This document shows, in pieces, positions 24,912 through 34,680 of a DNA stretch of 64,000 bases (positions are counted from its first letter, which is position 1; every line of letters starts with the position of its first letter). Both the position numbers and the translations under genes were made by a program. The DNA is taken from contig JAAUZT010000021.1 in assembly GCA_014804485.1 (NCBI GenBank), forward strand, positions 31,169 through 95,168, given 5' to 3'. Source of the DNA: Lachnospiraceae bacterium (GTDB lineage Bacteria; Bacillota; Clostridia; Lachnospirales; Lachnospiraceae). The notes beneath the pieces are model-generated. The model saw only the letters and a program-made list of their open reading frames with translations. It was not told the DNA's origin and did no database searches.

Positions 24912-26351
24912 TTACTGCAGCTGCTTCGCCAGACTGAAGATCTCCTCCAGCATATCTTTACATGCCTGCATATCCTGTACGGTAGCTTCCGAAGTCCTAA
25001 GTCCTTCCATGCTGGAAGCCGCCACTTCTTCACTTGCCGCAGACAACTGTGAGATATCATCCGAGATCGCATTGGTGCTGTCGATAATGCTCGCGATGAT
25101 CCTTTCGCTGTCTCTTATATTGTTTACCATATTCTGTACTTCTTCATCAACTGCCTCGAATTTCTCCCTGGTAGCCTCGATCAGCTCGGTCTGTTTGTTA
25201 ATAGACTGTTGTGCACTGTCTACACTCTCATTCACGCTCTTCGTATCCAGAATCAATTCATTGATAATATTGGTAATGCTGTTGGAAGCATCTTTAGTCT
25301 GCTCCGAAAGCTGCCTGATCTCCTCGGCAACCACCGCGAACCCTCTTCCCGCCTCTCCGGCACGCGCTGCCTCTATGGAAGCATTGAGTGCCAGCAGATT
25401 CGTCTGGCTGGAAATAGACAGAATAGCGCCGATGAAATTCTGCACCTCTTCCACCTTATGGCTAAGCATATTGCTGACTTCAACGGTCGCTCCGCTGGCT
25501 GCCTCCACGTTCTCAGCCTGCTTCCTCAGACTCTCAACAACATCGGCACCCTGCGTTACCATTTCACTCGCTCTGTCGGAAGCTGCTGTCAGATTCCTGA
25601 TACTCTCCTCCACGGCATCCGTATTGCTCCGGATCTCCATACACATATCCGCCTGCCGCTGAATGGACTGCGCCGTAGCATCGGTGCTCTCCGCTATGTT
25701 CGTCATGGCGAAATTATTGGTATCTACATTGCCCTGCAGATTTCCCAGTCTGTCCATCGCACCGTCAAAATTCTCGATAATACTGCCGGCTACCTGCAGC
25801 ATCTTCTGCTGCGCCGCCTCCTGCTGCGCCGCGGCCTCTGCCACGCTATTGACATTCTCCTCATTAAACTGGACCAACAGCTTAGAAACCGTATAAGAAG
25901 CATATGCCACAAGCATAATCGTTAAAAGACTCATAATCGAATCTTCCAGTTGTGTACGATCCAGCAGGAATATCCTGATCAGATTAAGTGCTATGATCGC
26001 ACCATTACCAAACAACAGCAGCCTCTTATTATAATATACCAGAACACCGAACAACACGGGAAAAGCATAGGCGTACACTCCCGTATTCATCCCGAATAAT
26101 ACCATAGCCCCATACGCGACTGTGGCACATGCCATCATGCCTACCGCACCCTTTTTCTGGTCTTTCCACAACACATAAGACCCAATTGCACCGATTAGCA
26201 TTGCCACTGTCACCGCTGCACGCACAATAACTCGTATGCCGCCGCTCTCTAAAGCCCCCGATGCCACGGTAACCAGAATAAAATACACTAAGATTACCGA
26301 GATAAGAATTAGTACGGTTTTGTTCGCCCGTCTGTACTGTGATGCTGTCAT
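24912..26351 (-). CDS. Methyl-accepting chemotaxis protein with multi-helix membrane domain
   Basis: 479 residues. The N-terminal 160 or so residues form about six short membrane helices with tiny loops instead of an extracellular sensor, so it probably senses membrane state, redox or an internal signal. The signalling part follows directly; no clear HAMP is seen. The hairpin tip reads [19 protein letters not shown]. The start has AAAGGGGG before the ATG. It is followed at its 3' end by a bidirectional terminator. The hybrid kinase gene upstream has an analogous membrane-only N-terminus, which hints at related inputs. Confidence 0.94.
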   Translation of the reverse strand: MTASQYRRANKTVLILISVILVYFILVTVASGALESGGIRVIVRAAVTVAMLIGAIGSYVLWKDQKKGAVGMMACATVAYGAMVLFGMNTGVYAYAFPVLFGVLVYYNKRLLLFGNGAIIALNLIRIFLLDRTQLEDSIMSLLTIMLVAYASYTVSKLLVQFNEENVNSVAEAAAQQEAAQQKMLQVAGSIIENFDGAMDRLGNLQGNVDTNNFAMTNIAESTDATAQSIQRQADMCMEIRSNTDAVEESIRNLTAASDRASEMVTQGADVVESLRKQAENVEAASGATVEVSNMLSHKVEEVQNFIGAILSISSQTNLLALNASIEAARAGEAGRGFAVVAEEIRQLSEQTKDASNSITNIINELILDTKSVNESVDSAQQSINKQTELIEATREKFEAVDEEVQNMVNNIRDSERIIASIIDSTNAISDDISQLSAASEEVAASSMEGLRTSEATVQDMQACKDMLEEIFSLAKQLQ

Positions 26352-26492
26352 CTTATGTTCCCCCTTTAGATTATATTATGTTTTTCTGATATTACATTCA
26401 TACTACACTGATACACAGCTATATATTATCACAATTATTCGACCATTTCCAGTTTTTCCGATGCCGAACCGTAATCCCAAATTACACCAAAA

Positions 26493-28310
26493 TCACATCT
26501 CGACATCTCTGATCAATTCCGGCGGCAGCCATTTCTTCAGAATCTTGCCAAGCATTTCCATATCTATAGGCTTGGGCAGGAAATCGTTCATTCCTCCCAC
26601 AAGGAACTCATTCTCCATCCCTTTAACCGCATTGGCTGACAGTGCTACAATGGGCAGACTGTCCGTGTAGGGCGTGCCAGTCGCACGGATCAGTTTCACG
26701 GCTTCGATACCATCCATCTCCGGCATCATATGATCCATGAACACCAGATCATACTGCATCTGCCTGCGTATCATATCGACACTGTCCTGCCCGTTGTCTA
26801 CCAGATCAGGCACAATACCGAACTTCTTAAGAAGTCCCGTCGCCACACGCAAGTTCACTTTATTATCGTCCACCACAAGCACCTTAGCTTCCGGCGCGGT
26901 AAAGTCAATGACAAACTGTTTTAATTCTACCGCATTCTTGTTCTTACTGTATTCACACGGCGCGGCATCTATAACCTTCTGTCGGATATCAAAGATAAAC
27001 GTGCTGCCCTTGCCGTATTCGCTCTCCACCTTGATGCTGCCGCCCATGTTCTCCACCAGCAGCTTTGAAATGGACAACCCCAATCCGGTACCTTCCATGC
27101 CGCGGTTCTTCTTCATATCCACCTGTTCAAAGGATCGGAACAGCTTATCCATATCCTCCTGCCTGATGCCGATGCCTGTGTCAGCGACGCTGAACAACAG
27201 CCGTCCTACATTTTCCTCTTCCTGCTGCCACGATACCGTGAGTGTAATGGATCCCTCATATGTAAACTTTGTGGCATTACCCATGATATTGATGATAATC
27301 TGCTTCACTCTTCCGATATCCCCGTACAGCTTGCGCGGTACGCTGTCGGACACCTTAGCGATCAGTTCCACCGGTCTGCCCTTCAACCGCACCTCCATCA
27401 TGCTCATTACATCATGAATCATGGATGAGAAATAATACTCTTCGGGAATGATCGGCATCTTCCCGGATTCGATTTTGGAGAAATCCAGAATATCGTTAAT
27501 AATACTAAGCAGCCCTTCTCCCGACGTCTTGATCGTGCCTGCATACTCTCTGCCCTGCTCCGACAGCTTCTCATCCAACAATAGGTCCGCCATACCGCAG
27601 ATCGCGTTCATCGGCGTCCGAATCTCATGGGACATGTTGGCAAGAAACACGCTTTTCGCCTCATTGGAGGCTTCCGCCTGGTGCATCAGCTTCTCCATCT
27701 CTTCCATATTATGCTTGATCGTCATCGTATTCTCTACCGCGATCACACACAGCACGCCGCAGCCGAACTGGAGGCAGAAAATATTGATGAGCATATTCAT
27801 GATACGCAGGAATGTAACAATGGCAGTATTCTCAATCACATACCGCGGTTCCAAAAAATTGCCCATGCTCAATTCCACGAAATAGAACACGAATATAATA
27901 ATAAAATTCACGACCGGATGAAACTGCCTCTTCTCCGGATTCTGACATTTCAAAACAAAGTTAGTGAGAACCGTAAACGGAAACATTGCCAGACAGTAGA
28001 GCCCGAATTGTGTAGTTTCGCCTAATATATACACGGAAATCCATGAGTAGACCAATATCTCCGCCACAAATATGAAGTACACAAGACGAACGCGGTTATG
28101 TCTGGCATAATAAAACGCCACTCCGTAGATCAATATGCTTACCAAATTCAGGTTGCTTAAAAACCTCGCCCCGCCTAATCGCAATGTAACCAGAAGTATG
28201 GTATGTATGAATACCAAAACAACGGCGCAGATCTGAAGAAATACGTCGTAATTCATAATATTCAGTTTGAAATTCTTCACCTGATTCCACATCTTCGCTA
28301 TCCCGGTCAT
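26493..28310 (-). CDS. Hybrid sensor histidine kinase / response regulator
   Basis: 605 residues. About six to seven N-terminal membrane helices (to roughly residue 200) have no extracellular domain. Then comes a short coiled linker, HisKA with phospho-His in NMSHEIRTPMNA (near 228), an HATPase domain with N box MGNATKF, DTGIGI and GTGLGL. A C-terminal receiver has the acidic pair in VLVVDDNKVN and phospho-Asp in LVFMDHMMPEMDG (near 525). The phosphate normally passes on to an Hpt protein or works internally; no Hpt gene is adjacent. Start supported by GTGAGGA. It stands between a chemotaxis receptor and an Rrf2 regulator, without clear operon linkage. Confidence 0.95.
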   Translation of the reverse strand: MTGIAKMWNQVKNFKLNIMNYDVFLQICAVVLVFIHTILLVTLRLGGARFLSNLNLVSILIYGVAFYYARHNRVRLVYFIFVAEILVYSWISVYILGETTQFGLYCLAMFPFTVLTNFVLKCQNPEKRQFHPVVNFIIIFVFYFVELSMGNFLEPRYVIENTAIVTFLRIMNMLINIFCLQFGCGVLCVIAVENTMTIKHNMEEMEKLMHQAEASNEAKSVFLANMSHEIRTPMNAICGMADLLLDEKLSEQGREYAGTIKTSGEGLLSIINDILDFSKIESGKMPIIPEEYYFSSMIHDVMSMMEVRLKGRPVELIAKVSDSVPRKLYGDIGRVKQIIINIMGNATKFTYEGSITLTVSWQQEEENVGRLLFSVADTGIGIRQEDMDKLFRSFEQVDMKKNRGMEGTGLGLSISKLLVENMGGSIKVESEYGKGSTFIFDIRQKVIDAAPCEYSKNKNAVELKQFVIDFTAPEAKVLVVDDNKVNLRVATGLLKKFGIVPDLVDNGQDSVDMIRRQMQYDLVFMDHMMPEMDGIEAVKLIRATGTPYTDSLPIVALSANAVKGMENEFLVGGMNDFLPKPIDMEMLGKILKKWLPPELIRDVEM

Positions 28311-28424
28311 TTATATTCCTCACCGTCTCGTACTCTTTCCATCACCGATGTTATTGTACACCCGCATACCGTCAGAGTGCAAGTATATCAAGCTATATGT
28401 TTCAGGTTTGCTCATGGCTACGAC

Positions 28425-28859
28425 TCAGATCACATAATTACCCGTAATCTGACCCTGCCACTCTACCAGATCCGCCAGTGTCACTTTATCCACAACCCCG
28501 CTGATGGCCTCGTCAAGCATCTGCCAAAGCCGAAGCGTCACACAAGATTCCTGACGCTCACACATATTGATCTCATCATCCAGACAGGGAACCGGTGCCA
28601 GCGACCCTTCCGTCAGCCGCAGTATCATACCTACCGTATATTTCTCCGGCTCTCTTGTCAGACGATATCCTCCCTGCGGTCCTCGGATGCTTTTCACATA
28701 TCCTGCCTTGTTAAGCACCGAGATGATCTGCTCCAGATATTTGTCCGATATCTCCTGTCTTGCCGCTATGTCCTTGATTCTCACCGGTTCACCGGTATTA
28801 TTTAACGCCAGATCCAGCATCAGCCTGAGCGCATATCTCCCCTTTGTGGAAATCTTCAT
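28425..28859 (-). CDS. Rrf2-family transcriptional regulator, probable Fe-S cluster type
   Basis: 144 residues from ATG 28859, chosen because AGGAGGG precedes it and the protein then starts MKISTKGRYALRLMLDLA as in IscR/CymR. Winged helix with recognition helix region EQIISVLNKAGYVKSIRGPQGGY. Three cysteines in the C-terminal half (C-X7-C-X5-C in LAPVPCLDDEINMCERQESC) match the cluster-ligand region of IscR/NsrR-type members, although the first spacing is longer than in IscR. Hence it may sense Fe-S supply or redox stress; cysteine-synthesis control of the CymR kind is less likely. No isc or suf genes adjoin it. Confidence 0.93.
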   Translation of the reverse strand: MKISTKGRYALRLMLDLALNNTGEPVRIKDIAARQEISDKYLEQIISVLNKAGYVKSIRGPQGGYRLTREPEKYTVGMILRLTEGSLAPVPCLDDEINMCERQESCVTLRLWQMLDEAISGVVDKVTLADLVEWQGQITGNYVI

Positions 28860-29131
28860 ACAAGCCCTCCTGTCAGAGTCTCCGACACCATGCAGCAAGT
28901 ACATGAATAGTCTGAGCACTCATTTTCCTATCAAGTCAGTATGCTTTATATGATATTTATACTACTCTTACGTATTTTTGTCAAATAACGTTTCTTCGGT
29001 AATCCCGGAAATTTACTGTCAGAACTGTTAAGAAAATATCTCCTCATTACGATATATAATATAAGAAGCGACCAAAAGCGCGTCGCTGGCAGGTAAACGG
29101 AATTACGAATCACGCTAAGGAGGGCACAAAC

Positions 29132-29857
29132 ATGAACAAAGTAAACGGATACAGCGCATACCAGAATAACTACTATGATAACTCTGTACGCGGCAAGAAA
29201 AATCAAGATAAGACATCCAAGACCGACTCCGCCGGCAAAACAAACGGCATCGGCAAGACCGGAAACAGCACTCAGTTAAGCAGCAAAGCTAAGGCTCTGT
29301 TGCAGGAGTTAAAGAGAACTTACAGCAACATGGACTTCATGGTTGCCGACTATGATTCCGATGAGGAAGCTGCTTCTTATCTCTCCCGCGGGATGAAGGA
29401 ATACAGCGTGCTGATCGATCCGGAAGAATTAGAGCGCATGGCAGCCGATGATGATGTTAAGCAGCAGAACTTGGCACTTCTCGATGAAGCTGTCGGTAAA
29501 CTGGACGAAGTAAAGGATCAGCTCGGCGATCATAAGAATGAAATAGCGAGCATAGGCATTACCATCGGTAAAGACGGCCAACTGTCCTATTTTGCAGAGT
29601 TAGAGAAATCCGGCGAGCGTCAAAAAGAATTTGTAGATCGCATTCGTGAAGGCAAAAAGGAGGCGGCCGAGAAAGCGGAAGCGGACAAAACCGGCGGCAA
29701 GCCTCACGGATATGAGTATGAGAGAAGCAAACGCACTACCGTATACGCTTCTACCGCCGAGGAACTGGTCGACAAGATCAAAAATGTGGATTGGGACAAT
29801 ATCAAGGAAGAAACTACCGTTCCCATGCCCGGTGATCGCTTTAGTTTCTCAATCTAA
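29132..29857 (+). CDS. DUF6033-like protein of unknown function
   Basis: 241 residues after a strong AAGGAGGG. The N-terminus is polar and Tyr/Asn/Lys-rich (MNKVNGYSAYQNNYYDN), without a signal peptide. The middle holds KALLQELKRTYSNMDFMVADY and a conserved-looking acidic part, and the C-terminal third is helical and charged. The pattern fits DUF6033 proteins of Clostridia, which I name from memory. Function is unknown. In some genomes such proteins sit near flagellar or surface genes, but nothing here supports that. It is a single-gene unit with its own terminator. Confidence 0.75.
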   Translation: MNKVNGYSAYQNNYYDNSVRGKKNQDKTSKTDSAGKTNGIGKTGNSTQLSSKAKALLQELKRTYSNMDFMVADYDSDEEAASYLSRGMKEYSVLIDPEELERMAADDDVKQQNLALLDEAVGKLDEVKDQLGDHKNEIASIGITIGKDGQLSYFAELEKSGERQKEFVDRIREGKKEAAEKAEADKTGGKPHGYEYERSKRTTVYASTAEELVDKIKNVDWDNIKEETTVPMPGDRFSFSI

Positions 29858-29862
29858 AATAC

Positions 29863-29892
29863 AAGCGCAGGTGGAGCACCACCTGCGCTTTA
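29863..29892. terminator. Rho-independent terminator after the DUF6033-like gene
   Basis: A perfect 12-bp stem, AAGCGCAGGTGG/CCACCTGCGCTT, with an AGCA loop then TTTATTG. The A-rich left flank lets it also work for the convergent response regulator gene. Confidence 0.92.
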
Positions 29893-29930
29893 TTGTTTTC
29901 ATGATTTACATGACCGCTGCTGTCACTTTC

Positions 29931-30701
29931 TTACATTCCCATGAGTTCTTTTCTCTTGATTTCCTCGAAGAAATCATCGATCGACTTGACGATCTTCGCC
30001 GGTTCCATTGATTTCAGCAAATATCCCTGAGGCTTCAACGCCATAACCTGCATGATGGTCTCCTTATCACCCTTATTCGTAAGCATCATGACCGGAATAT
30101 CCGCAAAATCATGCTCGCTGCGGATCATCTCTAATACCTGCTTACCGTCCACAATCGGCATCTCATAATCAAGCAGCACCAGATCCGGTCTGTTGGTCGA
30201 TAAATATTTGATTGCCATAGCTCCGGAATTAGCAAGGGTTACCTGATAAGACTCCTCCAACCATCCCTTCACATTACGAAGCATGGTGCCGGAATCGTCC
30301 ACCACCAGAATCTTCTTCTTATTCTGTTTGCCGTATTTCTTCTCGTAACCCGTAATTGCCGACACCACTTCGGTAACATTGATGGGTCTCTGGAACTTCT
30401 GTCTGATCAGATTCTTAGTGATCACCTTCTCCACAGTAGCCAGCTCATCGATATCACCGATGGCAAAAATCGGAATATCTTCCTCAGTCGCCTTATCCTT
30501 AATGTAATTGAGCGCCTGTTGCTCCTCACCCATCTTCTCATCCACATAGAGCAGGATGATACCGATCTGCTCCTCGATCTGATTGATGGCATCGATGTCC
30601 GCTTTGACCGTGATCACTTCGTAATCCGATCTCTCAAACCGATCTTTCAATGACATAATAAGATAACTCTGAATCTGTGAGATAATCACTACATTCTGCA
30701 T
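29931..30701 (-). CDS. Two-receiver response regulator without output domain
   Basis: 256 residues from ATG 30701 (GGGGAG eight bases upstream; the track ORF adds seven residues). The first domain (about 1-120) has the receiver fold pattern but lacks the paired acidic residues at the start (VVIISQ), so it is probably a pseudo-receiver. The second (about 135-256) is a normal receiver: ILVVDDSG, phospho-Asp in LVLLDYEMP, Lys in MLTNKG. With no DNA-binding or enzyme domain it should act by protein contacts, as CheY-like proteins do. Chemotaxis receptors and a hybrid kinase lie within 6 kb, but pairing is not shown. Confidence 0.9.
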   Translation of the reverse strand: MQNVVIISQIQSYLIMSLKDRFERSDYEVITVKADIDAINQIEEQIGIILLYVDEKMGEEQQALNYIKDKATEEDIPIFAIGDIDELATVEKVITKNLIRQKFQRPINVTEVVSAITGYEKKYGKQNKKKILVVDDSGTMLRNVKGWLEESYQVTLANSGAMAIKYLSTNRPDLVLLDYEMPIVDGKQVLEMIRSEHDFADIPVMMLTNKGDKETIMQVMALKPQGYLLKSMEPAKIVKSIDDFFEEIKRKELMGM

Positions 30702-30774
30702 ATTATCACTCCCCGCTTCCATCTATGTATGTACAATATCGGGCACTTGGCCTCCGTCCTAAACATACGCTTTT

Positions 30775-30803
30775 ATTATAACAAATTGCTTTCTCATTTG
30801 CAA
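30775..30803 (-). promoter_or_regulatory. Promoter of the two-receiver gene
   Basis: Minus strand TTGCAA (30798-30803), 17-bp spacer, TATAAT (30775-30780), 75 bp before the start codon, between it and the MATE gene. The receiver gene is thus its own transcription unit. Confidence 0.75.
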
Positions 30804-30822
30804 TGCTAAACCGGATTTTCTG

Positions 30823-32166
30823 TTACTTGAAAAAAAGCTCTTGCTTCTTGTACTTCCTATAATACCATATTCCCGTCAAATCCGCCAGAATCCAACCGAT
30901 CGGTACCGACATCCAGATCCCCGTCACACCGATCCATTCCACAGAGGACAGCACATATGCCAACAGGACACGGGTTCCTAAGGACACCACTGTCAACACC
31001 ACGGAAATGCCGGCCTTGTGGATCGCACGATAATAACCGTAGAATAGAAACAACAGCCCGATGCCGAAATAAAAAGCGCCTTCGATGCGAAGATATCCTG
31101 CGCCCACAGCGATCGCTTCCGCACTTTCCTCACTCAAAAACAGTCCCATAAGCTGCTCTGAGAATAGAACCACAAGAATCGAAATGACCAGACAGAATAC
31201 GAACGCGCCTGCCACCGCATCCCTCATTCCCCGCCTGATCCGCTCAGTCTTATCTGCTCCGTAATTTTGTGCCACATAGGTAGAAAAAGCATTGCCGAAG
31301 TCCTGCACCGGTGCATATGCAAAGGAATCGATCTTCACCGCCGCCGCGAAAGCCGCCATCACTACGGGGCCGAAACTGTTCACCAGTCCCTGCACCATCA
31401 AAATACCGAAATTCATGATGGACTGCTGCAGACAAGTAAGTGTTGAGAGTCCGATCAGCTCTTTAAATATCTGTACATTCCATGAGCGGTTCGCTCTGCT
31501 GACTCTAAGCTCCGGATATCTGGCTCCGTAGTATACGACGATACCGATCCCCGCCAAATACTGCGCAAAAACCGTAGCCGTCGCAGCACCGCCCACGCCC
31601 CACTGAAAACCTCGGATAAAAAGGATATCCAGCACAATATTCGTTATGGCGGATATTCCCAGAAAAAGAAGCGGTATCACGGAATTGCCCACCGCACGCA
31701 GCAGATTCGCTACAAAATTATAGAGAAAGACAGCGACAATACCCCCGAAGATCCACACCAGATATTCCCGCATAAGTGGTGCCACCACATCCGGCACGCG
31801 TAAGAATATAAGTATCCACTCCATCGCCGCATAAACGACAATATTCAGTACAAGTGTCACACTGCCAATCGCAATAAACGCCGTGAAAATGCCCTTTTCC
31901 AGCCTATCCCTGTCCTTCGCCCCGAACTGCATGGAGAAGAAAGCGCTGCTGCCCATGCACAACCCGATCAGGATCGATGTGATAAACACCATCAGGGCAT
32001 AGGACGATCCCACCGCAGCCAGTGCATTTTCCCCCAGATACCGTCCCACGATCAATGTATCCGCAATATTGTATAGCTGCTGAAGCATATTCCCTACCAT
32101 AATAGGAAATGCAAACTTCAGCAGCTTCTCCATAATATTCCCTTCTGTTAAATCATAACCCTGCAT
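30823..32166 (-). CDS. MATE-family efflux transporter
   Basis: 447 residues with about 12 hydrophobic helices in two similar halves. The family start DLTEGNIMEKLLKFAFPIMVGNM is recognisable, so the upstream ATG at 32166 is needed even though its ribosome site is weak. MATE proteins export organic cations or drugs using a sodium or proton gradient; the substrate is unknown. There is no regulator next to it, unlike the second MATE gene at 49483. Glutamine synthetase lies 49 bp upstream, so it could be read through from that promoter. Confidence 0.95.
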   Translation of the reverse strand: MQGYDLTEGNIMEKLLKFAFPIMVGNMLQQLYNIADTLIVGRYLGENALAAVGSSYALMVFITSILIGLCMGSSAFFSMQFGAKDRDRLEKGIFTAFIAIGSVTLVLNIVVYAAMEWILIFLRVPDVVAPLMREYLVWIFGGIVAVFLYNFVANLLRAVGNSVIPLLFLGISAITNIVLDILFIRGFQWGVGGAATATVFAQYLAGIGIVVYYGARYPELRVSRANRSWNVQIFKELIGLSTLTCLQQSIMNFGILMVQGLVNSFGPVVMAAFAAAVKIDSFAYAPVQDFGNAFSTYVAQNYGADKTERIRRGMRDAVAGAFVFCLVISILVVLFSEQLMGLFLSEESAEAIAVGAGYLRIEGAFYFGIGLLFLFYGYYRAIHKAGISVVLTVVSLGTRVLLAYVLSSVEWIGVTGIWMSVPIGWILADLTGIWYYRKYKKQELFFK

Positions 32167-32215
32167 TACTTATCTTACTCTCTTCATCCTACCTCATGAT
32201 TCCGCTCTGCAGAAT

Positions 32216-33652
32216 TTATAAATCGTAGTACATTTTAAATTCAGCCGGATTCGGAATCTGCTCCATCTTCTTAAGCTCCGCACGCTTACGCGCTACCCAG
32301 ATATCAATCAGCCTCTGCGGGAACACGCCGCCCTTGGTCAGATATTCATGATCCTGCTCTAATGCGTCGAGCGCCTCTCCCAGAGATTTCGGCAATCCTT
32401 TGATCTTCTTCTGCTCCTCTTCAGACAACGTATAGAGATTGAAGTCATAAGGTCCCCATCCGTTGGCCTCCGGATCGATCTGATTCTCGATGCCGTCCAG
32501 ACCTGCCATCAGTATCGCCGCATAAGCATAATACGGATTCGCCGTAGCATCGGGATTGCGCAGCTCAAACCGCTTCGCCGTCGGAGACTTGGCATAAGCA
32601 GGAATCCGGATCACCGCACTGCGGTTGGAAGTAGCGTAACCGACCGTAACCGGTGCCTCGAATCCCGGCACAAGACGCTTGAACGAGTTGGTAGACGGAT
32701 TGGTAAATGCACATAAAGACGCGATATGCTTTAACAGTCCGCCGATAAAATAGTGTGCCGTACGGCTCAGTCCCGAATAACCGTCCGCATCATAGAATAA
32801 AGGCTGTCCATCCTTTAACAGCAGCATATGTACATGCAGACCGCTGCCCGCTTCCTGATAGATCGGCTTAGGCATAAATGTGGCCGTCTTGCCCACACTT
32901 GCCGCCAGATTCTTAATAATATATTTGACGATCATGGTATTATCCGCCATGGCAGGCATATCCGCCAGCTCTACCTCGATCTCCATCTGTCCGGGACCGC
33001 CTACCTCATGATGATGATATTTCACACGGATTCCCCAGTCTTCCATCATCATGCACATACGGCTTCTTAAGTCATACCCCACATCCTGCGGTGCCGCCAC
33101 ATGATAACCGCCCTTGTAAGGCACTTCATAACCGTTATTGCCCGGATTGTACGGGTCCATCGTACAGTTCCAGTCTGCCTGTCTGGTATCGATCCGATAA
33201 CCGCAGCGCTCCGGCGAAACCTCATAACGGGCGCTGTCAAGCAGATAGAACTCGAACTCCGGTCCGATAATCATCTGATCCGCGATACCGCTGTCTTTCA
33301 TGTACTCTATCGCCCGCAGACTCACATTCTTCGGGTACTGGTCGAAAGGCTTGTTCTCCCCCTCGCCAATCGTGCACACATTGCCGCACATCGTCAGTGT
33401 CGGCACTGTCGCAAACGGATCCACATACGCGGTGTCCGGATCCGGCAGAAAGACCATATCACTCTTCTCGATAGGTGCATACCCGTAGTTGGAGCCGTCG
33501 AATCCGATCCCGTAAGTAAACGTATCCTCACCAAACCGCTCCACCGGAATGGTAATGTGACGCCACCGCCCGTCGATATCCGTCATCTTAAAATCGATCA
33601 TGCGGATCTGCTTCTCTTCGCACAGCTTCAGAATTGCTTCACTTCTGTTCAT
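32216..33652 (-). CDS. glnA: Glutamine synthetase, type I
   Basis: 478 residues from ATG 33652, chosen because AAAGGAGC lies just before it; the track ORF adds 40 residues that no glutamine synthetase has. Makes glutamine from glutamate, ammonia and ATP. Signatures: GFDGSNYGYAPIEKSDM near 50, the metal/glutamate site GQMEIEVELADM, the ATP site GSGLHVHMLLLKDG, and SNRSAVIRIP. The C-terminal segment DFNLYTLSEEEQKKIKGLP matches the Gram-positive/archaeal GSI-alpha type, and the adenylylation motif NLYDLP of proteobacteria is not exact. Feedback control is therefore more likely than adenylylation. A TATACT -10 box lies about 90 bp upstream, with only a weak -35. Confidence 0.97.
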   Translation of the reverse strand: MNRSEAILKLCEEKQIRMIDFKMTDIDGRWRHITIPVERFGEDTFTYGIGFDGSNYGYAPIEKSDMVFLPDPDTAYVDPFATVPTLTMCGNVCTIGEGENKPFDQYPKNVSLRAIEYMKDSGIADQMIIGPEFEFYLLDSARYEVSPERCGYRIDTRQADWNCTMDPYNPGNNGYEVPYKGGYHVAAPQDVGYDLRSRMCMMMEDWGIRVKYHHHEVGGPGQMEIEVELADMPAMADNTMIVKYIIKNLAASVGKTATFMPKPIYQEAGSGLHVHMLLLKDGQPLFYDADGYSGLSRTAHYFIGGLLKHIASLCAFTNPSTNSFKRLVPGFEAPVTVGYATSNRSAVIRIPAYAKSPTAKRFELRNPDATANPYYAYAAILMAGLDGIENQIDPEANGWGPYDFNLYTLSEEEQKKIKGLPKSLGEALDALEQDHEYLTKGGVFPQRLIDIWVARKRAELKKMEQIPNPAEFKMYYDL

Positions 33653-33831
33653 AATCCCTGCTCCTTTCCTGCTTCCCCTAGTGTATACGTCAGCCCGGTG
33701 TATCCTGTCATTTCCCGATACCCGAATCTGTTTGATTACCTTAGTATAACATACGGGAGCAGGTTGGTGCATTATATTTTTGTAGATATATTTATCTTAT
33801 TTCGCTTACTTTTTCCATAAAGAAACAGATA

Positions 33832-33871
33832 GGAAAAAAGACAAACAGGGTCACCGATTTTTCGGCAACCC
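33832..33871 (-). terminator. Terminator overlapping the phosphodiesterase stop codon
   Basis: Minus strand GGGT..CCGA / TCGG..ACCC hairpin then TGTTTGTCTTTTTTCC. The stem covers the last codons of the phosphodiesterase gene. Confidence 0.65.
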
Positions 33872-34660
33872 CATTTTATCTATAATACCGTCCGCACTCA
33901 CACCGGGATGGGTGAGATAAAGCCGGCAGATCTGCTCTGTCAGTTCCTCGCTGATTCCGTTCTTTACCGCAATCTCCCCGACGGATCGTCTCCTGTTCGT
34001 ATCACGCATGACCGCTTTGACGACGCTCTTCATGTCAAGCGTGGCAATTTCCTGTTCCAATGTAACTTTCTCTGTTCCTGCTCTGTCTGCTTTTGACCCT
34101 GCCGCTTCAGTTCCGTTTGTTTTGATGCCGTCCGCCGTACCATGGTCTGACTCTGCACCGTTTGATTTTACACTGTCTGCCTTCGCCGCACCGTTCGGAT
34201 GTGCTACTTCGACCTTCTCTACCTTATATGCACCATCGTCCCCGACTGCCAGCACCGCAAAAGTGATAGGCTGCGTAAACCGTCTCGGTCCGCAGCTTCC
34301 CGGATTGAGCAGAAGCCGTCCGCCCTCCTGCCTCTCTTCATATTTATGGGAATGACCGTAGACAATAATATCGACATCCTTTAGGTCTTCTTCCTTTTTC
34401 GGAATATACTTTTTATTATGTACCATAAAAAAGCCGATTCCGCACAGACTGACTGAGAGTGTCTCCGGCAGTTCCTTCGCCCATTCTTTATCATTGTTCC
34501 CCCGCACGACATAAGTCGGCGCAATCCTGTTCAGTTTGTCCAAAATTTCCGGCTTGTTGACGTCTCCGCCGTGCAGGATCGCCTCACAGCCCTGCAGTGC
34601 TTCCTCCACTTCCGGGCGAAGCAGTCCGTGTGTGTCTGAAATGATTCCTATCCTGTGCAT
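33851..34660 (-). CDS. YfcE/MJ0936-like metallophosphodiesterase with C-terminal extension
   Basis: 269 residues. Residues 1-155 are the calcineurin-like phosphodiesterase core: GIISDTHG, LHGGDVN, VRGNNDKEW, VYGHSHKYE, LLNPGSCGPRR, giving the two-metal site. Family members hydrolyse small phosphodiesters; the physiological substrate is unclear. Usual members end near residue 160. Here a Thr/Ala/Asp-rich linker (about 165-200) leads to an extra helical domain (about 205-269; RRRSVGEIAVKNGISEELTEQICRL) that looks like a helix-turn-helix or a small protein-binding fold. The next gene upstream (deacetylase) ends 20 bp away, so the two are probably one operon. Confidence 0.9.
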   Translation of the reverse strand: MHRIGIISDTHGLLRPEVEEALQGCEAILHGGDVNKPEILDKLNRIAPTYVVRGNNDKEWAKELPETLSVSLCGIGFFMVHNKKYIPKKEEDLKDVDIIVYGHSHKYEERQEGGRLLLNPGSCGPRRFTQPITFAVLAVGDDGAYKVEKVEVAHPNGAAKADSVKSNGAESDHGTADGIKTNGTEAAGSKADRAGTEKVTLEQEIATLDMKSVVKAVMRDTNRRRSVGEIAVKNGISEELTEQICRLYLTHPGVSADGIIDKMGLPKNR

Positions 34661-34680
34661 GTTGTGTACCCCGTTTACTT

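Noticed and set aside
33653-33772. 40-residue N-terminal extension of glutamine synthetase
   Set aside because: No family member has it and the ribosome site lies before the internal Met.
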